NCBI RefSeq assembly: GCF_020443705.1
Contig: NZ_JAIZZK010000007.1
Location: 1 to 64,000, forward strand
Direction of reading: 5' to 3'
DNA from: Clostridium algoriphilum
GTDB taxonomy: Bacteria; Bacillota; Clostridia; Clostridiales; Clostridiaceae
DNA length: 64,000 nt
The notes beneath the pieces were generated by a model. That model was given only the letters and a program-made list of their open reading frames with translations. It did no database searches and was not told where the DNA came from. Both the position numbers and the translations under genes were made by a program. Each line of letters opens with the position of its first letter. Position 1 is the stretch's first letter. Below, piece by piece: positions 56,066-64,000 of the stretch.

Positions 56066-57016
56066 ATGTCATTTTCGTCTAAGGTTAAAAATGAAATTTG
56101 TAGATTTACAGACATGAGTAAGAAGGAAGCCATGGCTGAAATGGCGGCTATAATGAAGGTTAGTGGGACTATTGGACTTGGATCTAACAAACAAGTTAAT
56201 TTTCAAATAACTACTGAAAACCCAGCAATAGCAAGACTTATCTTTAAATTATTAAAGGAACATTTTAAGATTCATGCAAGGTTACTAGTTAAGAGAAGTA
56301 ATTCGCTTAAGAAAAAGAATGTTTATGTTGTTATAATTACTGAAGAAATGGGTGTTAAAGACTTATTAAAGCAAGTAGCAGTTCTTGAGGACGAGAACTT
56401 TTTTTCAATAGATTATACAATACCGGAAAGATTAATAGATGCTGAGGAATGCAAACGTAAATATATAAGAGGAGCCTTTTTAGGTGGTGGAAGTATTAGT
56501 AATCCTGAAAAAAACTACCATGTTGAGTTTGTTACACATGATAGTGATTATGCAGAGGAGCTAAGCACACTTATTAATAGCTATGGATTATTTTCAAAAA
56601 TAATACAAAGAAAAAGTAGTTTTGTAATTTATATTAAAGAAGGCGAACAAATTGTTGATCTCCTTAATATAATTGGTGCACATAACTCTTTATTGTTCTT
56701 AGAAAACGTAAGGATAATGAAAGAGATGAGAAATAATGTAAATAGGCTTGTTAATTGTGAGACAGCAAATCTAAGTAAAACAGTAAATGCGTCAGTAAGG
56801 CAAGTAGAAAGCATTAAATTAATACAAATTGAAATAGGATTTCAAAGATTGCCTAAAAACTTAAGAGAAATTGCTGAATTAAGACTTGAATACCCAGATG
56901 AATCTTTAAAGGAACTTGGTGCAATACTTGAGCCACCAGTTGGTAAGTCTGGGGTTAATCATAGATTACGAAGAATAGAAAAAATTGCTGAAGAATTAAG
57001 GAAAGAAGGAAGGTAG
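56066..57016 (+). CDS. whiA: DNA-binding protein WhiA
   Basis: The 316-residue protein has an N-terminal LAGLIDADG homing-endonuclease-like domain (about 15-195; RGAFLGGGSISNPEKNYHVE) without the catalytic residues of endonucleases, and a C-terminal helix-turn-helix (about 235-316; LPKNLREIAELRLEYPDESLK split here by landmarks). In Firmicutes it affects division and chromosome segregation. It is third in rapZ-yvcK-whiA, and the next gene starts 7 bp after its stop. Confidence 0.95.
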   Translation: MSFSSKVKNEICRFTDMSKKEAMAEMAAIMKVSGTIGLGSNKQVNFQITTENPAIARLIFKLLKEHFKIHARLLVKRSNSLKKKNVYVVIITEEMGVKDLLKQVAVLEDENFFSIDYTIPERLIDAEECKRKYIRGAFLGGGSISNPEKNYHVEFVTHDSDYAEELSTLINSYGLFSKIIQRKSSFVIYIKEGEQIVDLLNIIGAHNSLLFLENVRIMKEMRNNVNRLVNCETANLSKTVNASVRQVESIKLIQIEIGFQRLPKNLREIAELRLEYPDESLKELGAILEPPVGKSGVNHRLRRIEKIAEELRKEGR

Positions 57017-57023
57017 AAGGACA

Positions 57024-58328
57024 ATGTCAAAACATGAGGAGATAGTTAATTTTATTCTTTCTTTGGAAGTTGGAACTAAGATATCAGTAAGGGGCATTAG
57101 TTCCCAATTAGGGCTTAGCGAAGGTACATCGTATAGGGCGATAAAAGAGGCTGAGAACATGGGTATTGTTAATACCGTGCCAAGGGTTGGAACAGTAAGA
57201 GTTGAGAAGGTATATAAAAAAAACATTGAAAGTCTTACTTTTGCTGAAGTTACAAGAATCCTTGATGCGACTATTTTGGGCGGAAAAGACGGTATAAATA
57301 AAATTTTAAATAAATTTATTATAGGTGCAATGGATATTGAGTCAATAATTAGATATCTAAGACCAGGTTACCTGCTTATTGTTGGAAATAGGGAAGAAGC
57401 ACAACAGCTTGCCCTTGAAAATGAGGCCGCGGTATTGATTACTGGAGGATTTGATTGTAGTGAAAAAGTAAAGGCGATTGCAAATGAAAAAGGTATTCCT
57501 GTATTATCGTCAACCTATGATAGCTTTACAGTAGCAAGCATGATAAATAAAGCTATTTATGAAACTATGGTTAAAAAGGAAATTATTCTAGTTGAAGATG
57601 TAATGGATGTTAATACTACGTGTCTGATGGGCTCTGACACTGTTGCTACGTGGAGAAAACTAATGGCAGAAACTAATCATGAGAGGTATCCGGTGCAAGA
57701 TGAGCATATGAAGATTATTGGCATAGTTACGCTTCGAGATCTTCAAGGACATAACGATGAAAATGAATTAATAAATAAAATTATGAATAAAAATCCTATT
57801 TGCGTAACACCTAAAACAACTGTAGCTTATGCTGCTCATATTATGGGTTGGGATGGAATAAAGATTTGTCCTGTAATTGATAAGAAGAAGTTAGTGGGAG
57901 TTTTAACTATAGAACATGTTATAAAAGCAATGGAGTTTGCACTAAGGCAGCCTCAAGTTGCGGAAACTTTAGAGGATCTTATATTAATGAATTTCACCTG
58001 CGTACATGAAGGTGATAATTTGCATTTCAATGGGCAAATTGTTCCTCAGATGTTAGACCCTTTTGGAACTGCTTCTTGGAGTTCACTCAATATGCTTCTA
58101 TCAACTATGGGCATTATGGCATTAAGACAAAATAATAACATTAATGTATCGGTAGATAGCATTATGGCATATTTTATGAAACCTGTGCAAATGGGTAGTG
58201 ATATAGATATATATACACAAATTGTGGATAAAGGTAGAAGTTTTTCTAAGGTAGAAGTAAACATGTATAATACGCATAAGGACCCTGTGGCAAAGGCTAT
58301 GATTTCTGCGAAAATGTTTACTAAATAA
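57024..58328 (+). CDS. YtoI-like protein: HTH, DRTGG, CBS pair and hotdog domains
   Basis: The 434-residue protein starts with a winged helix (about 1-65; SVRGISSQLGLSEGTSYRAI), then a DRTGG domain (about 70-185), two CBS motifs (about 195-310; VQDEHMKIIGIVTLRD, VIDKKKLVGVLTIEHV) and a C-terminal hotdog thioesterase-like domain (about 320-434). This is the layout of Bacillus YtoI, of unknown function. CBS pairs bind adenine nucleotides, so it may be a regulator sensing energy or cyclic nucleotides. GGAAGG in the whiA end is the ribosome binding site. Confidence 0.85.
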   Translation: MSKHEEIVNFILSLEVGTKISVRGISSQLGLSEGTSYRAIKEAENMGIVNTVPRVGTVRVEKVYKKNIESLTFAEVTRILDATILGGKDGINKILNKFIIGAMDIESIIRYLRPGYLLIVGNREEAQQLALENEAAVLITGGFDCSEKVKAIANEKGIPVLSSTYDSFTVASMINKAIYETMVKKEIILVEDVMDVNTTCLMGSDTVATWRKLMAETNHERYPVQDEHMKIIGIVTLRDLQGHNDENELINKIMNKNPICVTPKTTVAYAAHIMGWDGIKICPVIDKKKLVGVLTIEHVIKAMEFALRQPQVAETLEDLILMNFTCVHEGDNLHFNGQIVPQMLDPFGTASWSSLNMLLSTMGIMALRQNNNINVSVDSIMAYFMKPVQMGSDIDIYTQIVDKGRSFSKVEVNMYNTHKDPVAKAMISAKMFTK

Positions 58329-58359
58329 TATGTCTTTTTAAATATAAGGAGGTACAATA

Positions 58360-58644
58360 ATGTTTACACACATAGTATTTTTTAAGTTAAAGAACATAGA
58401 GCAAGCAACAGAAGCTAAAAATATTTTACTTAGTATGGAGGGGAAAATACAACAACTAAAAGGGCTTGAGGTAGGAGTAGATGTTTTGCATTCTGAGCGC
58501 TCTTATGATTTGGCCCTTATTACTAAGTTTGATTCTTTAGAGGATATTAATTCATATGCAGTTAGTGAGTATCATGTGAATTCAGTGCTTAAGTATTTAA
58601 AACCTATGCTAGAATCTTCTAAAACTGTGGATTATGAAAGTTAG
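58360..58644 (+). CDS. Dabb-family stress-responsive protein
   Basis: The 94-residue protein is a small dimeric alpha/beta-barrel (Dabb) domain; MFTHIVFFKLKN at the start and DLALITKFDSLEDINSYAVS are family landmarks. Members are often linked to stress, but the biochemical role of free-standing forms is unknown. AAGGAGG precedes the ATG. It lies between the YtoI-like gene and dnaE, and a palindrome lies in the gap to dnaE. Confidence 0.87.
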   Translation: MFTHIVFFKLKNIEQATEAKNILLSMEGKIQQLKGLEVGVDVLHSERSYDLALITKFDSLEDINSYAVSEYHVNSVLKYLKPMLESSKTVDYES

Positions 58645-58661
58645 GTTGTTGACTAATTTAC

Positions 58662-58676
58662 AGTCCACTGTGGACT
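58662..58676. promoter_or_regulatory. Palindrome immediately before dnaE
   Basis: AGTCCAC-T-GTGGACT is a perfect dyad around one base, 30 bp before the dnaE start. The flanks repeat GACTAATTTACA and GACTAATTACA directly. It could be an operator or an mRNA hairpin near the ribosome binding site. Confidence 0.5.
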
Positions 58677-58706
58677 AATTACACGACTTTGGAGGGAAGT
58701 GAAAAA

Positions 58707-61700
58707 GTGACTGAGGAACTAAAGATAGAAAAGAAAGAAGATTTGGGAAGTTTTGTGCATCTTCATGTGCATACAGAGTATAGTTTGCTTGATGGTTCGG
58801 GAAAAATTAAAGAGCTTATTGCTAAAACCAAGGAACTCGGCATGAAGAGCATCGCTATAACAGACCACGGAGTAATGTATGGATGTGTGGAGTTTTATAA
58901 GCAAGCGAAAGAGCAAGGTATTAAACCGATTATTGGTTGTGAAGTATATGTAGCAGCTAAATCAATGGATATAAAGGAAGCTAATAGAGAAAATGCTACG
59001 CATCATTTGATACTTTTAGTTAAGAATACTAAGGGTTATGAAAATTTGATGCAAATAGTTTCCTCAGCCTCAATTAAGGGTTTTTATTATAAACCAAGGA
59101 TTGATTTTGAATTCTTGTCAAAGTATAGTGAGGGAATAATTGCTAGTAGTGCTTGTCTTGGTGGTGAAATACAGAGCCTTCTTTTGCGTGATAATTATGA
59201 GAAAGCAAAGGAAATAGCCTTAAAATATAAAGAGATATTCAAAGACGGTTTCTATTTAGAATTACAATACCATGGTATGCAAGACCAGTTTAAGGTTAAT
59301 GAACTTTTAGTTGAACTTTCAAAAGATACTGAAATTCCCTTGATTTGTACTAATGATACTCATTATATAGAGCAAGAAGATTCAAAGGCTCATGATGTGC
59401 TTTTGTGTATTCAAACAGCTAAGACTGTTGATGATGAAAACAGAATGAGATACCCATCTGATCAATTTTATTTAAAATCTCCTGAGGAAATGAAAAAGAC
59501 ATTTGCCTATGTACCAGAGGCTTTGGAAAATACAGTTAAAATAGCGGAGATGTGTAATTTCGATTATGAATTTCATGTCTCAAAACTTCCTAAATTTCCA
59601 TTGCCTGAAGGGGTCGACCCATACGAGTTTCTAAGAGAATATTGTTATAGGGGTTTGGCTCCTAGGTATGAAGTATTTAGTGAAGTATTAACTAAGGGTT
59701 TTTCTATAGAATATATAAATAAAATAGCAGAGGGTAATGCAGATGCTAAGCTCTATGTAGATAGACTTGAATATGAACTTAATATAATAAAACAAATGGG
59801 ATATGTTGATTATTTTCTTATAGTATGGGATTTTATAAAGTTTGCAGTAGATCATGATATTCCGACAGGTCCAGGTCGTGGGTCAGCTGCAGGTTCGATA
59901 GTTGCTTATACTTTAGATATAACGAAGATAGATCCTATTAAATATAATCTTATCTTTGAACGATTCTTAAACCCAGAAAGAGTATCAATGCCAGATATAG
60001 ATTCGGATTTTTGTTATGAGAGACGCCAAGATGTAATTGACTATGTAGTAGCAAAGTATGGATCTACTAATGTATCGCAAATCATAACATTTGGAACAAT
60101 GGCTCCTAGAGCTTGTATAAGAGATGTTGGAAGGGCTATGAATTATTCGTATGCAGAGGTAGATAGAATTGCTAAGATGATACCAAGTGTGATAGGAATC
60201 ACTATAAATAAGGCACTTGAGATGAATGCGGAGCTAAATACATTATATAAAGATGATTCACGTGTTGAAGCCCTTATAAATATTGCGAAGGCACTCGAGG
60301 GACTTCCAAGGCACAGTTCCACTCATGCAGCAGGAGTAGTTATCGCGTCAAAACCTCTAGTAAGTTATGTTCCTCTTCAGAAAAATGATGAAATGATAGT
60401 AACACAATTTCCTATGGGAACCCTGGAAGAACTTGGTCTTTTAAAAATGGATTTCCTAGGACTTAGAACACTTACAGTTATGAGAGATTGTGTTGATTTC
60501 GTGAAAGAGAATAGAAATGTATCTATAGATATAGATGATCTTAATATTGAAGATCATAAGGTCTACAAGATGATTGGGGAAGGAAAAACTGTAGGTATAT
60601 TCCAACTTGAATCTTCTGGAATGACTAGCTTTATGAAGGAATTAAAACCTGACAATTTAGAGGATATTATTGCCGGTATAAGTTTATATAGACCAGGCCC
60701 TATGGCTGAAATACCACGTTATATAAGAAATAAGAACAGCATGGACAAAGTGGAATATGAAACCCCACAGCTTGAGGGAATCCTCGGTGTTACTTATGGT
60801 GTAATGGTATACCAAGAGCAAGTAATGGAAATTGTTAGAAAACTTGCTGGGTATTCTATGGGTAGATCCGACCTTGTTCGCCGTGCTATGTCTAAAAAGA
60901 AGCACAAGGTTATGGAAGAGGAGCGTTATAACTTCATCCATGGAATAGTTGGCGAGGATGGGATAATAGAAGTTGAGGGATGCCTTCGAAATGGAATTAC
61001 AGAGAAGGCGGCTAATCGTATATTCGATCAAATGATGGATTTTGCATCTTATGCTTTCAATAAATCCCATGCCGCAGCTTATGCAGTTGTAGGATATGAA
61101 ACGGCTTATTTAATGTGCTATTATCCTACAGAATTTATAGCTGCTATGCTCAACAGCGTAAAGGGAAATAGTGAGAAAATAGCTTTCTATACTAGGTATG
61201 CAGTGCAAATTAACATTGGAGTTCTGCCACCTAGTATAAATGAAAGTTATGCAGAGTTTACTGTAAAAGGTGATACTATAAGATTTGGTCTTTCAGCACT
61301 TAAAAATGTAGGGGTAAATGTTATAGAGAGCATTGTACGTAATCGACAAGAAAAAGGTGATTTTACTGGTTTTATGGATTTTTGCAATAAAATAGATACA
61401 GGGTGCGTAAGCAAACGAGCAGTAGAAAGTCTTATTAAGGCAGGAGCCTTTGATGATTTTAAAATCCATAGGTCACAACTATTAGCAATCTATGAAAAGG
61501 TATTAGATGGAGTAAATAACGATAGAAAGAGAAATATTTCAGGACAAATAAATTTGTTTTTAGACTTTGACAATGATTATGATAATTTTGAAATAGAGTA
61601 TCCAAATATTAAAGAATTTAAAAAGAAACATCTTTTAGCTATGGAAAAGGAAATCACAGGAATATATTTATCTGGTCATCCATTAGATGAGTATGAAGAG

Positions 61701-62288
61701 ACACTTAAAATACAAACTAATACCAGAATATCTGATATAGTAGTTGAGGAAAGCCTTGAAGAAGGTAATGAAATGCTCAGTGAAAGCTTTAAACTTCAAG
61801 ATGGGGACAAAGTAATCATCGGAGGTATAATATCAACTGTTAGTAAAAAAGTTACCAAGAACAACGATATGATGGCTTTTATTAACCTGGAAGATTTATA
61901 TGCAAGCGTTGAAGTAATAGTATTTCCGAGGACCTTTGAAAAATATAAGTCACTTTTAGAAGAGGACGAAATAGTAATAATAAAAGGTAGAGTAAGCATT
62001 CGCGAAGAAGAACAGCCAAAGATATTATGCGAAGACATTAAACCCCTCCTAAAGATTAATAGTGAGAAAATTTATATATTAGTCGAAAATGAAATCATGG
62101 TAAAGGATGCATTGAAAAAATTAAGACAGAACTTGGCGATATACAGAGGGAATACCCCCGTATTCATTTGTACAAAAGAGCCAAGAAAAATGTATGCTGT
62201 AGATAAGAGTTTGTTTCTAAGTGAAGAAACAGATACTATGGAGATACTAAGAAATATATTTGGAGAAAATAACATAAAAATTCAATAA
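58707..62288 (+). CDS. dnaE: DNA polymerase III alpha subunit DnaE
   Basis: The 1193-residue replicase subunit has an N-terminal PHP domain (about 12-290; HLHVHTEYSLLDG), the polymerase core with the catalytic Asp pair in MPDIDSDFCYERR (about 425), helix-hairpin-helix (about 850-900; GAFDDFKIHRSQ nearby) and an OB fold (about 1010-1090; KVIIGGIISTVSKK). Firmicutes with PolC use DnaE for lagging-strand start-up. The start is the GTG at 58707 after GGAGGG; a TTG at 58689 lies within that site. It is followed by a terminator. Confidence 0.95.
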   Translation: MTEELKIEKKEDLGSFVHLHVHTEYSLLDGSGKIKELIAKTKELGMKSIAITDHGVMYGCVEFYKQAKEQGIKPIIGCEVYVAAKSMDIKEANRENATHHLILLVKNTKGYENLMQIVSSASIKGFYYKPRIDFEFLSKYSEGIIASSACLGGEIQSLLLRDNYEKAKEIALKYKEIFKDGFYLELQYHGMQDQFKVNELLVELSKDTEIPLICTNDTHYIEQEDSKAHDVLLCIQTAKTVDDENRMRYPSDQFYLKSPEEMKKTFAYVPEALENTVKIAEMCNFDYEFHVSKLPKFPLPEGVDPYEFLREYCYRGLAPRYEVFSEVLTKGFSIEYINKIAEGNADAKLYVDRLEYELNIIKQMGYVDYFLIVWDFIKFAVDHDIPTGPGRGSAAGSIVAYTLDITKIDPIKYNLIFERFLNPERVSMPDIDSDFCYERRQDVIDYVVAKYGSTNVSQIITFGTMAPRACIRDVGRAMNYSYAEVDRIAKMIPSVIGITINKALEMNAELNTLYKDDSRVEALINIAKALEGLPRHSSTHAAGVVIASKPLVSYVPLQKNDEMIVTQFPMGTLEELGLLKMDFLGLRTLTVMRDCVDFVKENRNVSIDIDDLNIEDHKVYKMIGEGKTVGIFQLESSGMTSFMKELKPDNLEDIIAGISLYRPGPMAEIPRYIRNKNSMDKVEYETPQLEGILGVTYGVMVYQEQVMEIVRKLAGYSMGRSDLVRRAMSKKKHKVMEEERYNFIHGIVGEDGIIEVEGCLRNGITEKAANRIFDQMMDFASYAFNKSHAAAYAVVGYETAYLMCYYPTEFIAAMLNSVKGNSEKIAFYTRYAVQINIGVLPPSINESYAEFTVKGDTIRFGLSALKNVGVNVIESIVRNRQEKGDFTGFMDFCNKIDTGCVSKRAVESLIKAGAFDDFKIHRSQLLAIYEKVLDGVNNDRKRNISGQINLFLDFDNDYDNFEIEYPNIKEFKKKHLLAMEKEITGIYLSGHPLDEYEETLKIQTNTRISDIVVEESLEEGNEMLSESFKLQDGDKVIIGGIISTVSKKVTKNNDMMAFINLEDLYASVEVIVFPRTFEKYKSLLEEDEIVIIKGRVSIREEEQPKILCEDIKPLLKINSEKIYILVENEIMVKDALKKLRQNLAIYRGNTPVFICTKEPRKMYAVDKSLFLSEETDTMEILRNIFGENNIKIQ

Positions 62289-62351
62289 GTTAGGTTTATT
62301 ATAGTGGGAAATATTACTAATAGTAATTAGACTTATCATGGGAATAATAGT

Positions 62352-62380
62352 GGGAGATATATTTTTTCTCCCGTATTTAT
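62352..62380 (+). terminator. Terminator after dnaE
   Basis: GGGAGA (62352-62357) pairs with TCTCCC (62367-62372), followed by GTATTTAT. The short U-tract makes it a moderate terminator. Confidence 0.55.
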
Positions 62381-62550
62381 CCATTTAAAGGTTTACAGTG
62401 TCATGATTATAAAATATTTATAAAAAAAATAATTTTTTTTTAAATATTATGTTGAATAATTCAAGAATTTTGTATAATATTAAAGTATAAGGGTATTTTT
62501 AATTAGTAGAAATGTTTTTGTTAGCAAACATGAATATATTATAACCATAG
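62381..62550 (+). promoter_or_regulatory. pfkA upstream region
   Basis: TTGAAT (62452-62457) and TATAAT (62473-62478) with a 15-base spacer form the best promoter candidate before pfkA. The rest is AT-rich without other clear structure. Confidence 0.4.
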
Positions 62551-62569
62551 TGGGACAAACTTTGTCCCA
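62551..62569. promoter_or_regulatory. Perfect 19-bp dyad upstream of pfkA-pyk
   Basis: TGGGACAAACTTTGTCCCA is a perfect dyad around one base (C62560), about 70 bp before pfkA and downstream of the likely promoter. It is a strong operator candidate for control of glycolysis, though a hairpin in the leader is also possible. Confidence 0.65.
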
Positions 62570-62637
62570 GTGGTACAAGAAGAGGAAACAATCAATAATT
62601 GTTTATCTCTCCCAGAGAACTATGAGGAGGAATGTTT

Positions 62638-63597
62638 ATGAAGACAATTGCGGTATTAACAAGTGGAGGAGACGCACCTGGAATGAATGCAGCCATTAGG
62701 GCAGTAGTTAGAATGGCCATATATAAAGGCATAAGGGTTATGGGCGTACAAAGAGGATATAGTGGACTTATAAACGGAGAAGTTTTTGACATGGATAGGC
62801 ACTCTGTTTCCGATATAATTCATAGAGGTGGGACTATTCTTAGAACTGCAAGATGTGAAGAATTTAAAACTGAAGCTGGAAGAAAAAAGGCAGTCAACGT
62901 ATTAAGAGTATTTGGAATTGACGGATTAGTAGTAATTGGTGGGGATGGTTCTTTCGCAGGAGCACAACTTTTATCAGAGATGGGTATTGCAACTGTAGGT
63001 ATTCCAGGAACTATTGATAATGATTTACCTTATAGTGAATATTCTATAGGGTTTGATACAGCGCTCAATACAGTACTTGACGCTATTAATAAAATAAGAG
63101 ACACATCAAGCTCTCATGAAAGAATTAGTGTAATTGAAGTAATGGGAAGAAATTGTGGAGATATAGCCTTATACGCTGGTATTGGTGGAGGGGCTGAAGA
63201 AGTGATTATTCCTGAAAAAGGGTATGAAATAGATACTTTGTGCAAAACTATATTTGAAGGTAAACTAAGAGGCAAAATGCACAATCTTATAATCCTTGCT
63301 GAAGGTGTAGGCGGAGCAAATGAGCTTGCAAAGCAAGTCGAAGAAATAACAGGAATTGAATCAAGGGCTACAATACTCGGCCATATTCAAAGGGGTGGAA
63401 GTCCAAGTGCTTTTGATAGAATGCTTGCATCAAAAATGGGAGTAGAAGCAGTACAAGTGCTTATAGAAGGTAAATCAGGAAGAGTTATAGGCATGAAAGA
63501 TGGCAAAATAATTGATGAAGACATCAATGAAGCACTAGAAATACCAAGAAAGTTTAATGAGGAACTTTATGAAATATCAAAAATTCTTTCTTACTAA
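62638..63597 (+). CDS. pfkA: 6-phosphofructokinase
   Basis: The 319-residue ATP-dependent enzyme makes fructose 1,6-bisphosphate, the committed step of glycolysis. The landmarks are [14 protein letters not shown], the ATP-binding GGDGSFAGA near 100 and the catalytic Asp in [18 protein letters not shown] near 125. The presence of Gly rather than Lys after GGDGS fits ATP use. The ATG at 62638 lies 8 bases from AGGAGGA; the ATG at 62632 is too close. pyk follows 80 bp later. Confidence 0.96.
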   Translation: MKTIAVLTSGGDAPGMNAAIRAVVRMAIYKGIRVMGVQRGYSGLINGEVFDMDRHSVSDIIHRGGTILRTARCEEFKTEAGRKKAVNVLRVFGIDGLVVIGGDGSFAGAQLLSEMGIATVGIPGTIDNDLPYSEYSIGFDTALNTVLDAINKIRDTSSSHERISVIEVMGRNCGDIALYAGIGGGAEEVIIPEKGYEIDTLCKTIFEGKLRGKMHNLIILAEGVGGANELAKQVEEITGIESRATILGHIQRGGSPSAFDRMLASKMGVEAVQVLIEGKSGRVIGMKDGKIIDEDINEALEIPRKFNEELYEISKILSY

Positions 63598-63677
63598 ATT
63601 GTCTACTATGATGATTTATCAAGAAAGTTTATATAGTAATGCAAATACAAAATAATTAACAACAAGAGGAGTAGTTT

Positions 63678-64000
63678 ATGAAAAAAACTAAAATAATATG
63701 TACCGTGGGACCAGCTAGTGATAGTAGAGAAACAATAAAAGACTTAATGAATTCAGGAATGGATGCTTCAAGGCATAATTTCTCTCACGGAGACCACGAA
63801 GAACATAAAGCAAGAATGGATTCAGTAAAAGTTCTTAGAGAAGAACTTAATAAACATATTGCTATAATACTAGACACTAAGGGACCAGAAATAAGAACAG
63901 GAAATTTTGCAACTGGTAAAGTAGAATTAAATGAAGGTGCAGAATTTACTGTTGTTTGTGGTGAAGAAGTTATTGGAGACGAAACTATATGCTCAGTAAC
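63678..64000 (+). CDS. pyk: Pyruvate kinase, N-terminal part
   Basis: The first 107 codons are present and the gene runs off the right edge. The sequence KTKIICTVGPASDSRET, NFSHGDHEEHK and ILDTKGPEIRTGNF shows the catalytic barrel start, including the K+/Mg2+ and phosphoenolpyruvate-binding regions. The usual NVxRLNFSHG is DASRHNFSHG here. It forms pyruvate and ATP from phosphoenolpyruvate and ADP. AGAGGAG precedes the ATG. It is in one operon with pfkA, a common clostridial pair. Confidence 0.95.
   Translation, partial: MKKTKIICTVGPASDSRETIKDLMNSGMDASRHNFSHGDHEEHKARMDSVKVLREELNKHIAIILDTKGPEIRTGNFATGKVELNEGAEFTVVCGEEVIGDETICSV

Noticed and set aside
1-64000. tRNA, rRNA, prophage or transposase genes
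   Set aside because: Both strands were scanned by eye for cloverleaf ends, rRNA-like GC-rich blocks and transposase or integrase motifs; none was seen.

Overview
The window is about 64 kb of AT-rich, low-GC DNA from the chromosome of an anaerobic, endospore-forming Firmicute, most likely Clostridium sensu stricto. The evidence is a gerS-alr pair, a Spo0A-type box, a fused flavodiiron/rubredoxin/NADH:rubredoxin oxidoreductase, glucitol PTS genes with gutM, strong purine-rich ribosome binding sites, frequent TTG/GTG starts and many A/T-flanked terminators. Species cannot be assigned from the sequence. No rRNA, tRNA, CRISPR array, prophage or insertion sequence was found.

The left part (1-16 kb) is a mosaic of short units: citrate synthase; a short MltG-like transglycosylase; an iron-sulfur flavoprotein of the Isf type; a 7TM-GAF-GGDEF diguanylate cyclase; a Cof-type HAD phosphatase; a small charged hypothetical protein; an Amidase_3 cell-wall hydrolase; a translationally coupled LPXTG surface protein and class D-like sortase; a SEC-C methionine aminopeptidase; a YtrA-type regulator with its ABC transporter; a lipoprotein; and a broken membrane-protein gene. 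A long nested palindrome lies between the amidase and sortase units.

The middle part (16-30 kb) is accessory catabolism and redox. A sorbitol/glucitol regulon consists of a SorC-type regulator, sorbitol-6-phosphate dehydrogenase, GutM and PTS IIC, IIBC and IIA. Its three promoters each carry a CACANATGTG-type dyad. It is followed by a MarR regulator and ferredoxin-nitroreductase sharing a 22-bp element, a HAD hydrolase, a DUF3267 protein, a sucrose PTS plus invertase pair behind two operator-like sites, and the large fused flavodiiron oxygen reductase.

The right part (30-64 kb) is mostly conserved core genome on the plus strand: a DUF6514-like gene with a Spo0A-like box, acpS, gerS-alr-mazE/mazF, ftsEX-ctp-PDZ membrane protein, uvrB (LexA box)-uvrA, an FHA-RodA/FtsW-PBP module, uvrC, murB, rapZ-yvcK-whiA, a YtoI-like protein, dnaE, pfkA and the start of pyk. 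These genes link cell division, peptidoglycan synthesis, DNA repair, replication and glycolysis. A second long nested palindrome lies after the PDZ gene.

No clearly new multi-gene system is visible. The most interesting signals are regulatory: the repeated sorbitol promoter-operator module, shared or paired operators, uncharacterised palindromes before pfkA and dnaE, and the two long palindromic elements. Start codons were revised wherever a ribosome binding site clearly favours an internal start.
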